Under the pieces are notes generated by a model. That model did no database searches. It saw nothing but the letters and a program-made list of their open reading frames with translations, and had not been told where the DNA came from. A DNA stretch of 64,000 bases, taken from positions 1 through 64,000 of the forward strand of contig NZ_JAFCMB010000004.1 in assembly GCF_018130145.1 (NCBI RefSeq), in the 5' to 3' direction. Shown here piece after piece: positions 47,183 to 54,899 of the stretch. Position numbers and translations under genes: made by a program. Numbering within the stretch: position 1 is the first letter of the stretch; each line of letters opens with the position of its first letter. This DNA comes from Bradyrhizobium sp. AUGA SZCCT0176 (GTDB taxonomy: Bacteria; Pseudomonadota; Alphaproteobacteria; Rhizobiales; Xanthobacteraceae).

Positions 47183-47638
47183 ATGATTGCCCCCTCCCTC
47201 ATCGGGCACAGCCTTTCGCCTGTCACCGCGCATGTCGAGCCCGGACGCCTGCGTTATTTCCGCGAGACGCTCGGCGAGACCAATCCGGTCTATGGCGATG
47301 TCAAGGCCGCGCAGGCCGCCGGCTATGCCGCGACGCCGGTGCCGCCGACCTATCTGTTCTGCCTTGAGATGATGGACGCGGAACAGGCCTTCGAGTTCAT
47401 CACCGTCATCGGCGTAGACATCGGGCGCCTGCTGCATGGCGAACAGCGCTTTACGTACCGGGCACCCGTGGTGGTCGGCGACACGCTTAAGTTCCAGCCG
47501 CGCATCGTCAGCGTCGCCGACAAAAAGGGTGGCGCGATGACGCTGGTCGGCATCGAAACCAAAGTCACCAATCAGAACGGCACCCACGTCGCGGACGTCT
47601 CGCGCACCGTGGTGGTGCTCAATCCCAAAACCGCATGA
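47183..47638 (+). CDS. MaoC-like dehydratase, N-terminal (FAS1-like) type
   Basis: A 151-residue hot-dog protein: VEPGRLRYFRETLGETNPVY, then DVKAAQAAGYAATPVPPTYL, LHGEQRFTYRAPVVVGDTLK and FQPRIVSVADKKGGAMTLVG. It corresponds to the domain that pairs with a hydratase domain in heterodimeric enoyl-CoA hydratases of actinobacterial and proteobacterial steroid or lipid pathways. It overlaps the next MaoC gene by ATGA, which fits a two-subunit enzyme. Confidence 0.9.
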   Translation: MIAPSLIGHSLSPVTAHVEPGRLRYFRETLGETNPVYGDVKAAQAAGYAATPVPPTYLFCLEMMDAEQAFEFITVIGVDIGRLLHGEQRFTYRAPVVVGDTLKFQPRIVSVADKKGGAMTLVGIETKVTNQNGTHVADVSRTVVVLNPKTA

Positions 47639-48051
47639 GCAAGCCTGTGAAAACTCAGCCCGCGATAGGCGACCGCATCGTGCACAAGGTGTTTCCGCCG
47701 ATCAGCCGCCACACGCTGGTGCTCTATTGCGGCGCCTCGGGCGACCACAATCCGATCCATGTCGACCTGGATTTCGCCAAGGCCGCCGGATATCCGGATG
47801 TCTTTACCCACGGCATGCTGGTCATGGGCTATCTCGGCCAGGCGCTGACCGATGCGGTCCCTCCCCCGCGGCTTCGCATGTTCTCGACGCGCTTCGTCGC
47901 AATCACGCAGCTCGGTGCACGCCTGACCTGCGAGGGACATGTTTCCGAACTCGTCGAACATGATGGCGAGCGATGCGCGAAGCTGGCGCTGACGACCAAG
48001 GACGAAAACGGCGATCTCAAGCTCGCCGGTGAAGCCGTTATCGCGCTCTGA
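47635..48051 (+). CDS. MaoC-like enoyl-CoA hydratase subunit
   Basis: A 138-residue R-hydratase-type hot-dog domain. The catalytic Asp-His pair is in LYCGASGDHNPIHVDLDFAK (D-x-N-P-I-H), and the G in YPDVFTHGMLVMGYLGQALT is the usual oxyanion segment. It hydrates trans-2-enoyl-CoA. The ATGA overlap with 47183 suggests a heterodimer. It probably supplies the 3-hydroxyacyl-CoA used by the SDR encoded next. Confidence 0.92.
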   Translation: MSKPVKTQPAIGDRIVHKVFPPISRHTLVLYCGASGDHNPIHVDLDFAKAAGYPDVFTHGMLVMGYLGQALTDAVPPPRLRMFSTRFVAITQLGARLTCEGHVSELVEHDGERCAKLALTTKDENGDLKLAGEAVIAL

Positions 48052-48064
48052 ACAGGAAGCACAC

Positions 48065-48892
48065 ATGACCAAGCTCAAGGGAAAAGTCGCGCTGATCACG
48101 GGATCGGGGCGAGGCATCGGCCGCGCGATCGCGCTGAAACTCGCCAGCGAGGGCGCGAGGGTCGTGGTCAACGATCTCGATGCCGCGCCGGGCGACGCCG
48201 TCGCCGCGGAAATCCGCGATGGCGGCGGCGAAGCCATCGCGATCAACGGCAGCGTTTCCGAATCCGGCTTCTCCGACCGTTTCGTCGGCGCAGCCATGGA
48301 AACATTCGGCGGCCTCGACATCATCATCAACAACGCCGGTTATACCTGGGACTCGACGATCCAGAAGATGACCGACGAGCAGTTCCAGGCCATGCTTGAC
48401 GTCCACCTGGTCGCACCGTTCCGTCTGCTGCGCGCCGCCTCCGAGCCGATCCGGATCATGGCAAAGAAAGAGGCCGAAGCCGGCCGCGAAGTGTTTCGCA
48501 AGGTGGTCAACATCTCCTCAATCGCCGGCCTTTACGGTAACGCAGGCCAGGCCAGCTATTCGTCGGCCAAGGCGTCGCTGATCGGGCTGACGCGCACGCT
48601 TTGCAAGGAATGGGGACGCTACAAGGTGAACGTCAATTGCGTGGCCTTCGGCCTGATCAATACGCGCCTGACCCAACCGATCGAAACCCAGCAGAAGACC
48701 ATCGACGTCGCCGGCCGTGACATCAAGGTGGGGGTCCAGCCCCAGATGCTCGACGCGATGGCGAAAATGATTCCACTCGGACGCGGCGGCACGCCGGAAG
48801 AAGCCGCCGATGCGGTCTATCTGTTCTGCAGCCCGGAATCGAACTACATCAGTGGGCAAGTCGTCGTCTGCGGTGGCGGCCTCATCATCTAG
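48065..48892 (+). CDS. SDR-family 3-hydroxyacyl-CoA dehydrogenase-like protein
   Basis: A 275-residue Rossmann oxidoreductase. The NAD motif is ALITGSGRGIGRAIALKLAS, then NNAGYTWDSTIQKMTDEQFQ (NNAG). The Ser is in KVVNISSIAGLYGNAGQASY, Tyr/Lys in YSSAKASL, and the C-terminal substrate lid is ESNYISGQVVVCGGG. It is consistent with oxidation of 3-hydroxyacyl-CoA in this operon. ATG 48065 has AGGAAG before it. Confidence 0.9.
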   Translation: MTKLKGKVALITGSGRGIGRAIALKLASEGARVVVNDLDAAPGDAVAAEIRDGGGEAIAINGSVSESGFSDRFVGAAMETFGGLDIIINNAGYTWDSTIQKMTDEQFQAMLDVHLVAPFRLLRAASEPIRIMAKKEAEAGREVFRKVVNISSIAGLYGNAGQASYSSAKASLIGLTRTLCKEWGRYKVNVNCVAFGLINTRLTQPIETQQKTIDVAGRDIKVGVQPQMLDAMAKMIPLGRGGTPEEAADAVYLFCSPESNYISGQVVVCGGGLII

Positions 48893-48904
48893 CGCGGGGA
48901 TCCA

Positions 48905-50050
48905 ATGCAATATCGATCATCCTGGATGACGGAGGAGCTGGACGCTTTTCGCGATCAGTTTCGCAAGTTCCTCGCCAAGGACCTGGCGCCGCATGCGGAG
49001 ATCTGGCGCGATCAGAAGATGGTCGATCGCTCGGCCTGGCGGGCGCTGGGCGAGATGGGCGCCCTGCTCCCGAGTATCCCGGAAGCCTATGGCGGGTTGG
49101 GTGCCAGCTTCGCCTATGAAGCTGCCGTGATCGAGGATCTCGAAACCGTGGTACCGGAAGTAACGACCGGGTACTCGGTGCATAGCGCCATCGTCGCGCA
49201 TTACATTTTGAACTACGGGTCCGAGGAACAGAAACAACGCTGGTTGCCGAAAATGGCCAGCGGCGAGTTCGTCGGCGCTATCGCCATGACCGAACCGGGC
49301 ACGGGCTCCGATTTGCAGGCCGTACGGACGACGGCCAAAAAGCAGGGCAACAATTACGTCATCAACGGCCAGAAGACTTTCATTACGAACGGCCAGGCTG
49401 CGGACCTGATCATCGTGGTCGCGCGCACCGGCGAGCCCGGCGCCAAGGGAATCTCGTTGATCGTCCTGGAAGCCGAAGGCAATGAAGGTTTCCGCCGCGG
49501 CCGCAACCTCGACAAGATCGGCCTGCACGCCTCCGACACGTCGGAATTATTCTTCGACAATGCGGTGGCGCCGCCGGAAAACCTGCTGGGCAGCGAGGAA
49601 GGCAACGGCTTCGTGCAGCTGATGCAGCAATTGCCGCAGGAGCGCCTCTCGCTTGCCGTCGGCGCCGTGGCGTCGATGGAGCGCGCGATCAAGTTGACCG
49701 CCGACTACACCAGGGAACGCAAGGCCTTCGGCAAGCCGATCATCGAATTCCAGAACACCGCTTTCAAGCTGGCCGAGCGCAAGACCGAAGCTGTCATCGC
49801 GCGCGTCTTCGTCGACTGGTGCGTCGAACGCCTGGTCGCCGGCGATCTCGACACGGTCACCGCCTCGATGGCGAAATGGTGGTGCTCCCAGAAGCAGGTG
49901 GAGACCGCGGATGAATGCCTGCAACTCCACGGCGGCTACGGCTACATGGAGGAATATCCGATCTCGCGGATGTTCGTCGACGCGCGGATCCAGAAGATCT
50001 ACGGCGGCACCAACGAGATCATGAAGCTGTTGATCGCGCGGTCGCTGTAG
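48905..50050 (+). CDS. Acyl-CoA dehydrogenase
   Basis: A 381-residue FAD flavoprotein catalysing the first, alpha-beta desaturation step. The family blocks are IAMTEPGTGSDLQAVRTTAK (flavin/substrate), FITNGQAADLIIVVARTG and LHGGYGYMEEYPISRMFVDA, then QKIYGGTNEIMKLLIARSL (adenine site and active region). It ends the thiolase-MaoC-MaoC-SDR operon and supplies its first reaction. GGGGAT lies upstream. Confidence 0.94.
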   Translation: MQYRSSWMTEELDAFRDQFRKFLAKDLAPHAEIWRDQKMVDRSAWRALGEMGALLPSIPEAYGGLGASFAYEAAVIEDLETVVPEVTTGYSVHSAIVAHYILNYGSEEQKQRWLPKMASGEFVGAIAMTEPGTGSDLQAVRTTAKKQGNNYVINGQKTFITNGQAADLIIVVARTGEPGAKGISLIVLEAEGNEGFRRGRNLDKIGLHASDTSELFFDNAVAPPENLLGSEEGNGFVQLMQQLPQERLSLAVGAVASMERAIKLTADYTRERKAFGKPIIEFQNTAFKLAERKTEAVIARVFVDWCVERLVAGDLDTVTASMAKWWCSQKQVETADECLQLHGGYGYMEEYPISRMFVDARIQKIYGGTNEIMKLLIARSL

Positions 50051-50091
50051 CGGGTATAATGCCGAGACGTGGCTAAATTGGAGGCCGAGAC

Positions 50092-50253
50092 ATGGCTCGC
50101 GCAGTTCGCAAGACCGGCAAGGAAGTTGCACTCTCCGAGGTCAAAGACGATCGGCTCGAAAACGATCCGCGATTTCTGCAGCGCATCGAGCGGGCCCGCA
50201 ACAGCCTGCAATCAGGGCGCGGCGTCCGCCTCGAAGATATCGAGCAGGAATAG
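50092..50253 (+). CDS. Orphan antitoxin-like small protein
   Basis: A 53-residue basic/acidic protein: MARAVRKTGKEVALSEVKDD, then RLENDPRFLQRIERARNSLQ and SGRGVRLEDIEQE. The C-terminal pattern R-x-x-L-x-x-G-x-G-V-x-L-E-D-I is shared with Phd/RelB-type antitoxins, where it binds the toxin. GGAGG lies 7 bases before the ATG. No RelE/ParE-like toxin gene follows; dnaE ends 12 bases away on the other strand. Either a solitary antitoxin or another small regulator. Confidence 0.6.
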   Translation: MARAVRKTGKEVALSEVKDDRLENDPRFLQRIERARNSLQSGRGVRLEDIEQE

Positions 50254-50264
50254 CGCCCAGCCCG

Positions 50265-53200
50265 CTAAAGCGTCTGCACATCCACCACGCCCGACACCGC
50301 CTTGATCGCGCCGGCGATCTGCGGCGAGACCTTGAAGCGACCGGGAAGCTTCATCTCGACCTCGGTTTCGAGGTCGAGCATGATCACCAGCGAGACGTCG
50401 CCGTCGGCGCCCCCCACCGGCGCGGGCGCCGGTTTCGCCGGCAGGCCCTTTGGCGCGCCGGGCACGACCGGCTCCGGCATGTTCAGCCGTCGTGCGATCG
50501 AATCCAGCGGCTTGGTGTCGCGGACGAAAATCCGCAAACCCTTCTGGGTTTTGGCCGCCGCGTCATCCAGCGGCTCGGCATGCAGCACCCTTGCCCGCAC
50601 GTCCTCGCCCTGCAGTTCGGCGCCGAGCTGCAGCAACACGGCAGCCCCCGGCTCCAGCACGTCGCGATATTGCGCGAGGCCTTCGGAGAACAGCACCGCT
50701 TCGAAATGGCCGGTCGGGTCGGACAGGCCCATGATGCCCATCTTGTTGCCGGTCTTGGTCCGCCGCTCCATGCGCGAGACGACAGTGGCCGCGACCTTGC
50801 CGGCGGTCGCGCCGGTTTTGACCGCGCGCGAGAATTCCGCCCAGGACTGCACGCGCAGCCGCTTCAACACCATGGCATAGTCGTCGAGCGGATGGCCCGA
50901 CAGGAAGAAGCCGATGGCGTCGTATTCGCGCCGCAGCCGATCGGCCGGCAACCACGGTTCGACCTGCGGCAGCATGATGGTCGGAGCATCCGCGGCGCCG
51001 CCGAACATGTCGTTCTGCCCGATCGTCGACGCCTCGTGGCTGCGCTGGCAGGCGGCCAGAATAGCCTCCGCGCCGCCAAATACCCGCGCGCGGTTTGAAT
51101 CGATCGTGTCGAAAGCGCCGGCGGCCGCCAGGCTTTCGATGACGCGCTTGTTGATGGCGCGCGGATTAACGCGCGCGGCGAAATCGGCGAGCGAGGTGAA
51201 CAGCCCTTTGCGCCGTTCTTCCACGATCAGTTCGACCGCCTGCGGGCCGACGCCCTTCAGCGCTGCCAGCGCATAATAGATGGTGTTTTCGCCAACCTCG
51301 AAGGTCGCACCCGAGCGGTTGATATTGGGCGCCTCGACCTTGATACCGAGCCGCTGCGCCTCGGCGCGAAACTCGCTGAGCTTGTCGGTGTTGTTGAGTT
51401 CGAGCGTCATCGACGCGGCCAGGAACTCGACCGGATAGTGCGCCTTCATATAGGCGGTGTGATACGACACCAGCGCGTAAGCCGCGGCGTGGCTCTTGTT
51501 GAAGCCGTAGTCGGCGAACTTTGCCAAGAGTTCGAAGATCGTATCGGCCTGCCCTTTCGGCACGCCGTTCTTGACCGAGCCGGCCACGAAGATCGAGCGC
51601 TGCTTCTCCATTTCGGCACGGATCTTCTTGCCCATCGCCCGGCGCAGCAGGTCGGCGTCGCCGAGCGAATAGCCGGCCATCACCTGGGCGATCTGCATCA
51701 CCTGTTCCTGGTAGATGATGACGCCAAAAGTTTCCTTCAGGATCGGCTCCAGGATCGGATGCAGATATTCCGGCTCCTCGTCACCGTGCTTGCGCGCGCA
51801 ATAGGTCGGGATGTTAGCCATCGGGCCAGGGCGATAGAGCGCCACCAGCGCGATGATGTCCTCAAAGCGGTCGGGCCGCATATCGACCAGCGCGCGCCGC
51901 ATGCCCTGGCTTTCCACCTGGAACACGCCGACCACATCGCCCTTCGCCAGCATCTGGTAGCTTGCCGCGTCTTCGATCGGCAGCGTCGCCAGATCGACCT
52001 GGATATTGCGCTGCCTGAGCAGTTTGACCGCGACGTCGAGCACGGTCAGCGTCTTCAGGCCGAGAAAGTCGAACTTCACGAGGCCGGCGGGCTCGACCCA
52101 TTTCATGTTGAACTGGGTGACCGGCATGTCGGATTTGGGATCGCGATAGAGCGGCACCAGTTCGCTCAAGGGGCGATCGCCGATCACGATGCCGGCGGCG
52201 TGCGTCGAAGCGTGACGGGTCAAACCTTCCAGGCGCTGCGCGATATCGAAGGCGCGCGCCACGACGGGGTCTTCGTCGCGGAACGCTTGCAGTTTTGGTT
52301 CACTCTCGATCGCCGCGGCCAGCGTTACCGGAGCTGCGGGATTCTGCGGCACCAATTTGGTCAGTTTGTCGACCTGCCCGTAAGGCATCTGCAGCACGCG
52401 GCCGACGTCGCGCAGCACGCCTCTCGCCTGCAGCGTTCCGAAGGTGATGATCTGCGCCACCTGATCGCGGCCGTAGCGCTGCTGCACGTAGTCGATGACC
52501 TCGCCGCGGCGGTCCTGGCAGAAGTCGATGTCGAAGTCCGGCATCGAGACGCGTTCGGGATTGAGGAAGCGCTCGAACAGCAGGCCAAACCGAAGCGGAT
52601 CGAGGTCGGTGATGGTCAGCGCATAGGCCACCAGCGATCCCGCGCCCGAGCCGCGGCCCGGCCCCACCGGAATGTCGTTGTCCTTGGCCCATTTGATGAA
52701 GTCGGAAACGATCAGGAAGTAGCCCGCATAGTTCATGCGGTTGATGACGTCGATCTCGAACGCCAGCCGCTTCCGGTAATCCTCCTCCGAGGTGCCCTGC
52801 GACAGGCCATGCACCGAAAGGCGCCTGGCAAGCCCCTCCTCGGCCTGACGCTTCAGTTCGGCAGCCTCTTCGCCTACCGCATCGGATCCCGATCCCGCGC
52901 CAACCGTAAAGCGCGGCAAAATCGGCTTGCGCGTCATCGGCCGGAACGAGCAGCGTTCGGCGATCTCGACGGTGGAAGCCAAGGCCTCCGGAATGTCGGC
53001 GAACAGGACCGCCATTTCGGCGCGGGTTTTGAAGCGGTGATCCGGCGTCAGCTGTTCGCGGTCGGTCTCGGCGATCAGGCGGCCGCCGGCGATGCAGAGC
53101 AGCGCGTCATGGGCTTCGTAGTCGTCAGAGCTCGCGAAATACGGCTCGTTGGTCGCGACCAGCGGCAGGCCCTTGGCATAGGCGAGATCGATCAGGCCCG

Positions 53201-53771
53201 ATTCGACACGGCGCTCCTTGTCGATGCCGTGGCGCTGCAATTCAATATAGAGGCGGTCGCCGAACAGGCTGGTCAGCCGGTCGCAGCGCGTCGCCGCCAG
53301 CGCTGAATGATCGCCGTGCAGCGCCAGCGAGATCGGCCCCTCGGGGCCGCCGGTCAACGCGATCAGGTCCTCCGAGTAGCCTTCAAGCCATTCGAGCTTG
53401 ATATGCGGGGATTGGTGAACCGGCGTCTCCTGGAACGCCCGCGAGTTCAGGTGCATCAGGCTGCGATAGCCGCGCTCGCGCGCCGCCAGCAGCACGATTC
53501 GCGCAGGTGCGGTGGCAAGCGCATTGCGCGCGTTGGGATCCTGGTCGCCGAAATCGATCGCGAGTTCCAACCCGACGATCGGCTGGATGCCATAGCCCGC
53601 CATCTTGTCGGAGAATTCCAGCGCCCCGAACATGTTGTCGGTATCAGTCAGCGCCAGCGCCGGCTGGCGGTCGGCTTTGGCAAGCTCGCCGAGCTTGGCG
53701 ATCTTGATCGAACCCTTCAGCAGCGAATAGGCCGAATGAACGTGGAGATGAACGAATCCGGCGTTGGACAT
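50265..53771 (-). CDS. dnaE: DNA polymerase III alpha subunit
   Basis: An 1168-residue replicative polymerase. The PHP domain opens VHLHVHSAYSLLKGSIKIAK. The polymerase active-site region includes GRGSGAGSLVAYALTITDLD, FLNPERVSMPDFDIDFCQDR (the catalytic D-x-D) and the thumb/finger KSHAAAYALVSYHTAYMKAH. A helix-hairpin-helix and OB fold follow near VAATVVSRMERRTKTGNKMG. Length and C-terminus fit DnaE1 rather than the shorter error-prone DnaE2/ImuC. The ATG at 53771 (MSNAGFVH) replaces the longer frame to 53858. Confidence 0.96.
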   Translation of the reverse strand: MSNAGFVHLHVHSAYSLLKGSIKIAKLGELAKADRQPALALTDTDNMFGALEFSDKMAGYGIQPIVGLELAIDFGDQDPNARNALATAPARIVLLAARERGYRSLMHLNSRAFQETPVHQSPHIKLEWLEGYSEDLIALTGGPEGPISLALHGDHSALAATRCDRLTSLFGDRLYIELQRHGIDKERRVESGLIDLAYAKGLPLVATNEPYFASSDDYEAHDALLCIAGGRLIAETDREQLTPDHRFKTRAEMAVLFADIPEALASTVEIAERCSFRPMTRKPILPRFTVGAGSGSDAVGEEAAELKRQAEEGLARRLSVHGLSQGTSEEDYRKRLAFEIDVINRMNYAGYFLIVSDFIKWAKDNDIPVGPGRGSGAGSLVAYALTITDLDPLRFGLLFERFLNPERVSMPDFDIDFCQDRRGEVIDYVQQRYGRDQVAQIITFGTLQARGVLRDVGRVLQMPYGQVDKLTKLVPQNPAAPVTLAAAIESEPKLQAFRDEDPVVARAFDIAQRLEGLTRHASTHAAGIVIGDRPLSELVPLYRDPKSDMPVTQFNMKWVEPAGLVKFDFLGLKTLTVLDVAVKLLRQRNIQVDLATLPIEDAASYQMLAKGDVVGVFQVESQGMRRALVDMRPDRFEDIIALVALYRPGPMANIPTYCARKHGDEEPEYLHPILEPILKETFGVIIYQEQVMQIAQVMAGYSLGDADLLRRAMGKKIRAEMEKQRSIFVAGSVKNGVPKGQADTIFELLAKFADYGFNKSHAAAYALVSYHTAYMKAHYPVEFLAASMTLELNNTDKLSEFRAEAQRLGIKVEAPNINRSGATFEVGENTIYYALAALKGVGPQAVELIVEERRKGLFTSLADFAARVNPRAINKRVIESLAAAGAFDTIDSNRARVFGGAEAILAACQRSHEASTIGQNDMFGGAADAPTIMLPQVEPWLPADRLRREYDAIGFFLSGHPLDDYAMVLKRLRVQSWAEFSRAVKTGATAGKVAATVVSRMERRTKTGNKMGIMGLSDPTGHFEAVLFSEGLAQYRDVLEPGAAVLLQLGAELQGEDVRARVLHAEPLDDAAAKTQKGLRIFVRDTKPLDSIARRLNMPEPVVPGAPKGLPAKPAPAPVGGADGDVSLVIMLDLETEVEMKLPGRFKVSPQIAGAIKAVSGVVDVQTL

Positions 53772-53981
53772 GTCGCTTTGAGGGCTCTTGCATCGTGGAT
53801 GGGAGCGATCGTCAGGCTCTCCGAGAAACTTCCCCGGGCGCCGACTCGCCAACTCCAATGGTGATGCGTTGGGCTAGCGGAGTCCACGCGGAACGCTCAG
53901 CTTGCGCCCGCCATCCGGCTTTTCCCCAAGGGGCTGTCGAAGCCTGCTTTGCAGGTACGTCGGCCTCGATCCCGCCCCACC

Positions 53982-54080
53982 TCAGAGCTGGGGAATGAGC
54001 TGCGCCCACACCGCGATCATCCCGACAAACAGCGTAATCGACGCCAGAGCAGCGGCTTCTTCCACAAACATCCTCAACAT
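53982..54080 (-). CDS. SOS-controlled 32-residue membrane microprotein
   Basis: The frame reads MLRMFVEEAAALASITLFVG, then MIAVWAQLIPQL: a short amphipathic, acidic head and a single hydrophobic helix (about residues 9-28). GGAG lies 10 bases before the ATG (ATCGGGAGTGCCTGCG-ATG). Its promoter is covered by two perfect LexA boxes, so it should be induced by DNA damage. Size, topology and LexA control resemble SidA of Caulobacter (29 residues), an SOS-induced division inhibitor in the inner membrane; homology is not established. dnaE follows on the same strand 211 bases later and might be read through. Confidence 0.75.
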   Translation of the reverse strand: MLRMFVEEAAALASITLFVGMIAVWAQLIPQL

Positions 54081-54100
54081 CGCAGGCACTCCCGATCCAA

Positions 54101-54115
54101 GAACATATGAGGAAC
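54101..54115. promoter_or_regulatory. LexA box 1 of the microprotein gene
   Basis: GAACATATGAGGAAC is a perfect GAAC-N7-GAAC. It lies between the -10 region and the start of the gene at 54080. Confidence 0.88.
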
Positions 54116-54143
54116 ATTGTTCCTTTTTTGTTCTAAGAGTCAA
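54115..54143 (-). promoter_or_regulatory. Promoter of the SOS microprotein gene
   Basis: On the minus strand, TTGACT (54138-54143), 17 bases and ACAATG (54115-54120). The two LexA boxes cover the spacer and -10, so repressor binding would exclude polymerase. Confidence 0.6.
54119..54133. promoter_or_regulatory. LexA box 2 of the microprotein gene
   Basis: GTTCCTTTTTTGTTC is a perfect GTTC-N7-GTTC. Together with box 1 it creates the palindrome GAACATTGTTC (54112-54122) at their junction. Confidence 0.88.
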
Positions 54144-54236
54144 GCGCGCCTGGCGGGTCAGTTTGAAGAATGATCCCTGTGGTTAATTCTTGGGGGCCCG
54201 TCCCCCCGTCGCAATGTCTGTGATCGCTTGGCGAGC

Positions 54237-54263
54237 TGGTTGGGGTCGCTAGGGCGTTTCGGG
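54237..54263. repeat. Short repeat at the end of small gene 1 (copy A)
   Basis: TGGTTGGGGTCGCTAGGGCG followed by TTTCGGG matches 54566-54592, which shares TGGTTGGGGTCGC exactly and then GGGGCG. Each copy lies at the 3' end of a minus-strand small gene. Confidence 0.5.
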
Positions 54264-54455
54264 TGGCTTGCCATTCCCGCCTTCTGTCCGAGGCCGTTCA
54301 ATAAGCTCGTATGTGGGAACGTGGCCGCTATTCCACCACGACTCCAGCGCAGCCCCGCAGACCGTGCAGACCGCGTCACCTGTTTGCGGTACCAAGAACT
54401 TCTCTTCAGTACGTCTGTACTCGGCGCCGCAATTGCATTGGACAATTGTCGCCAT
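54249..54455 (-). CDS. Zinc-ribbon small protein 1 (leaderless promoter)
   Basis: A 68-residue protein: MATIVQCNCGAEYRRTEEKF, then LVPQTGDAVCTVCGAALESW and WNSGHVPTYELIERP. Cys 7, 9, 30 and 33 form a CxC...CxxC zinc ribbon, followed by an aromatic W-x-x-G-x(3)-Y segment also present in the 55101 product. No ribosome site exists: CTGGAA-N17-GCATAT ends 7 bases before the ATG, which predicts a leaderless mRNA. Likely a nucleic-acid or protein-binding zinc module. Function unknown. Confidence 0.75.
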   Translation of the reverse strand: MATIVQCNCGAEYRRTEEKFLVPQTGDAVCTVCGAALESWWNSGHVPTYELIERPRTEGGNGKPPETP

Positions 54456-54462
54456 CCCCGGA

Positions 54463-54491
54463 ATATGCGCCTGGAACCGCCCTTTTTCCAG
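54463..54491 (-). promoter_or_regulatory. Shared-motif promoter, small gene 1
   Basis: On the minus strand, CTGGAA (54486-54491), 17 bases, GCATAT (54463-54468), then 7 bases to the ATG at 54455. Confidence 0.7.
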
Positions 54492-54565
54492 CCCGGAACT
54501 CTGCAACAATCAAACTGACCCACTCCGGGCCGCCTCCCGTCGCGGGGTCTATCATCGACTTGGCG

Positions 54566-54592
54566 TTGGTTGGGGTCGCGGGGCGCTCGGGG
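54566..54592. repeat. Short repeat at the end of small gene 2 (copy B)
   Basis: TTGGTTGGGGTCGCGGGGCG followed by CTCGGGG; the partner of 54237-54263. It begins right after the stop codon of the gene at 54594. Confidence 0.5.
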
Positions 54593-54593
54593 A

Positions 54594-54848
54594 TCAGATG
54601 AGCGCTCTCATCAGCTTTTCGATGTAGTCATTCACGGCATCTGCAAAGTCGCACTGAGAGCCGGGCCCGGCCGCGTCTCCGTGAGCTTTCACCACCGACC
54701 GAACGCTTTCCAAGGCGTCCCTTTGCTGAGGTGCGGGCGTCACGGCGACCATCTCGTTGATGGCATTTTCTGCCAGAGGAATGGCGCCCGTCTTGGCCTC
54801 CGCAATCAGCGGGCTCAGCACGGATGTGCATTTGTGTACGTTTTCCAT
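54594..54848 (-). CDS. Hypothetical small protein 2 (leaderless promoter)
   Basis: An 84-residue, mainly helical acidic protein: MENVHKCTSVLSPLIAEAKT, then GAIPLAENAINEMVAVTPAP, RDALESVRSVVKAHGDAAGP and CDFADAVNDYIEKLMRAL. Cys 7 and Cys 66 could pair. No family was recognised and no signal peptide is present. It lacks a ribosome site. The CTGGAA-N17-GCATAT promoter ends 7 bases before the ATG, as for its neighbours. Confidence 0.65.
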   Translation of the reverse strand: MENVHKCTSVLSPLIAEAKTGAIPLAENAINEMVAVTPAPQQRDALESVRSVVKAHGDAAGPGSQCDFADAVNDYIEKLMRALI

Positions 54849-54855
54849 GCCCCAA

Positions 54856-54884
54856 ATATGCGCCCGGCCCGGTCTGTTTTCCAG
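54856..54884 (-). promoter_or_regulatory. Shared-motif promoter, small gene 2
   Basis: On the minus strand, CTGGAA (54879-54884), 17 bases, GCATAT (54856-54861), then 7 bases to the ATG at 54848. Confidence 0.7.
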
Positions 54885-54899
54885 CCCTCCGGGAAGCTG

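Noticed and set aside
51438..53306. A 622-codon plus-strand frame inside dnaE
   Set aside because: Antisense to the conserved polymerase and PHP domains of dnaE. The product is Arg/His-rich low-information sequence typical of shadow frames.
50265..53771. Reading dnaE as the SOS mutagenesis polymerase dnaE2 because of the nearby LexA boxes
   Set aside because: Length (1168 residues) and C-terminus fit DnaE1. No imuA/imuB genes are present, and the boxes sit on the microprotein promoter.
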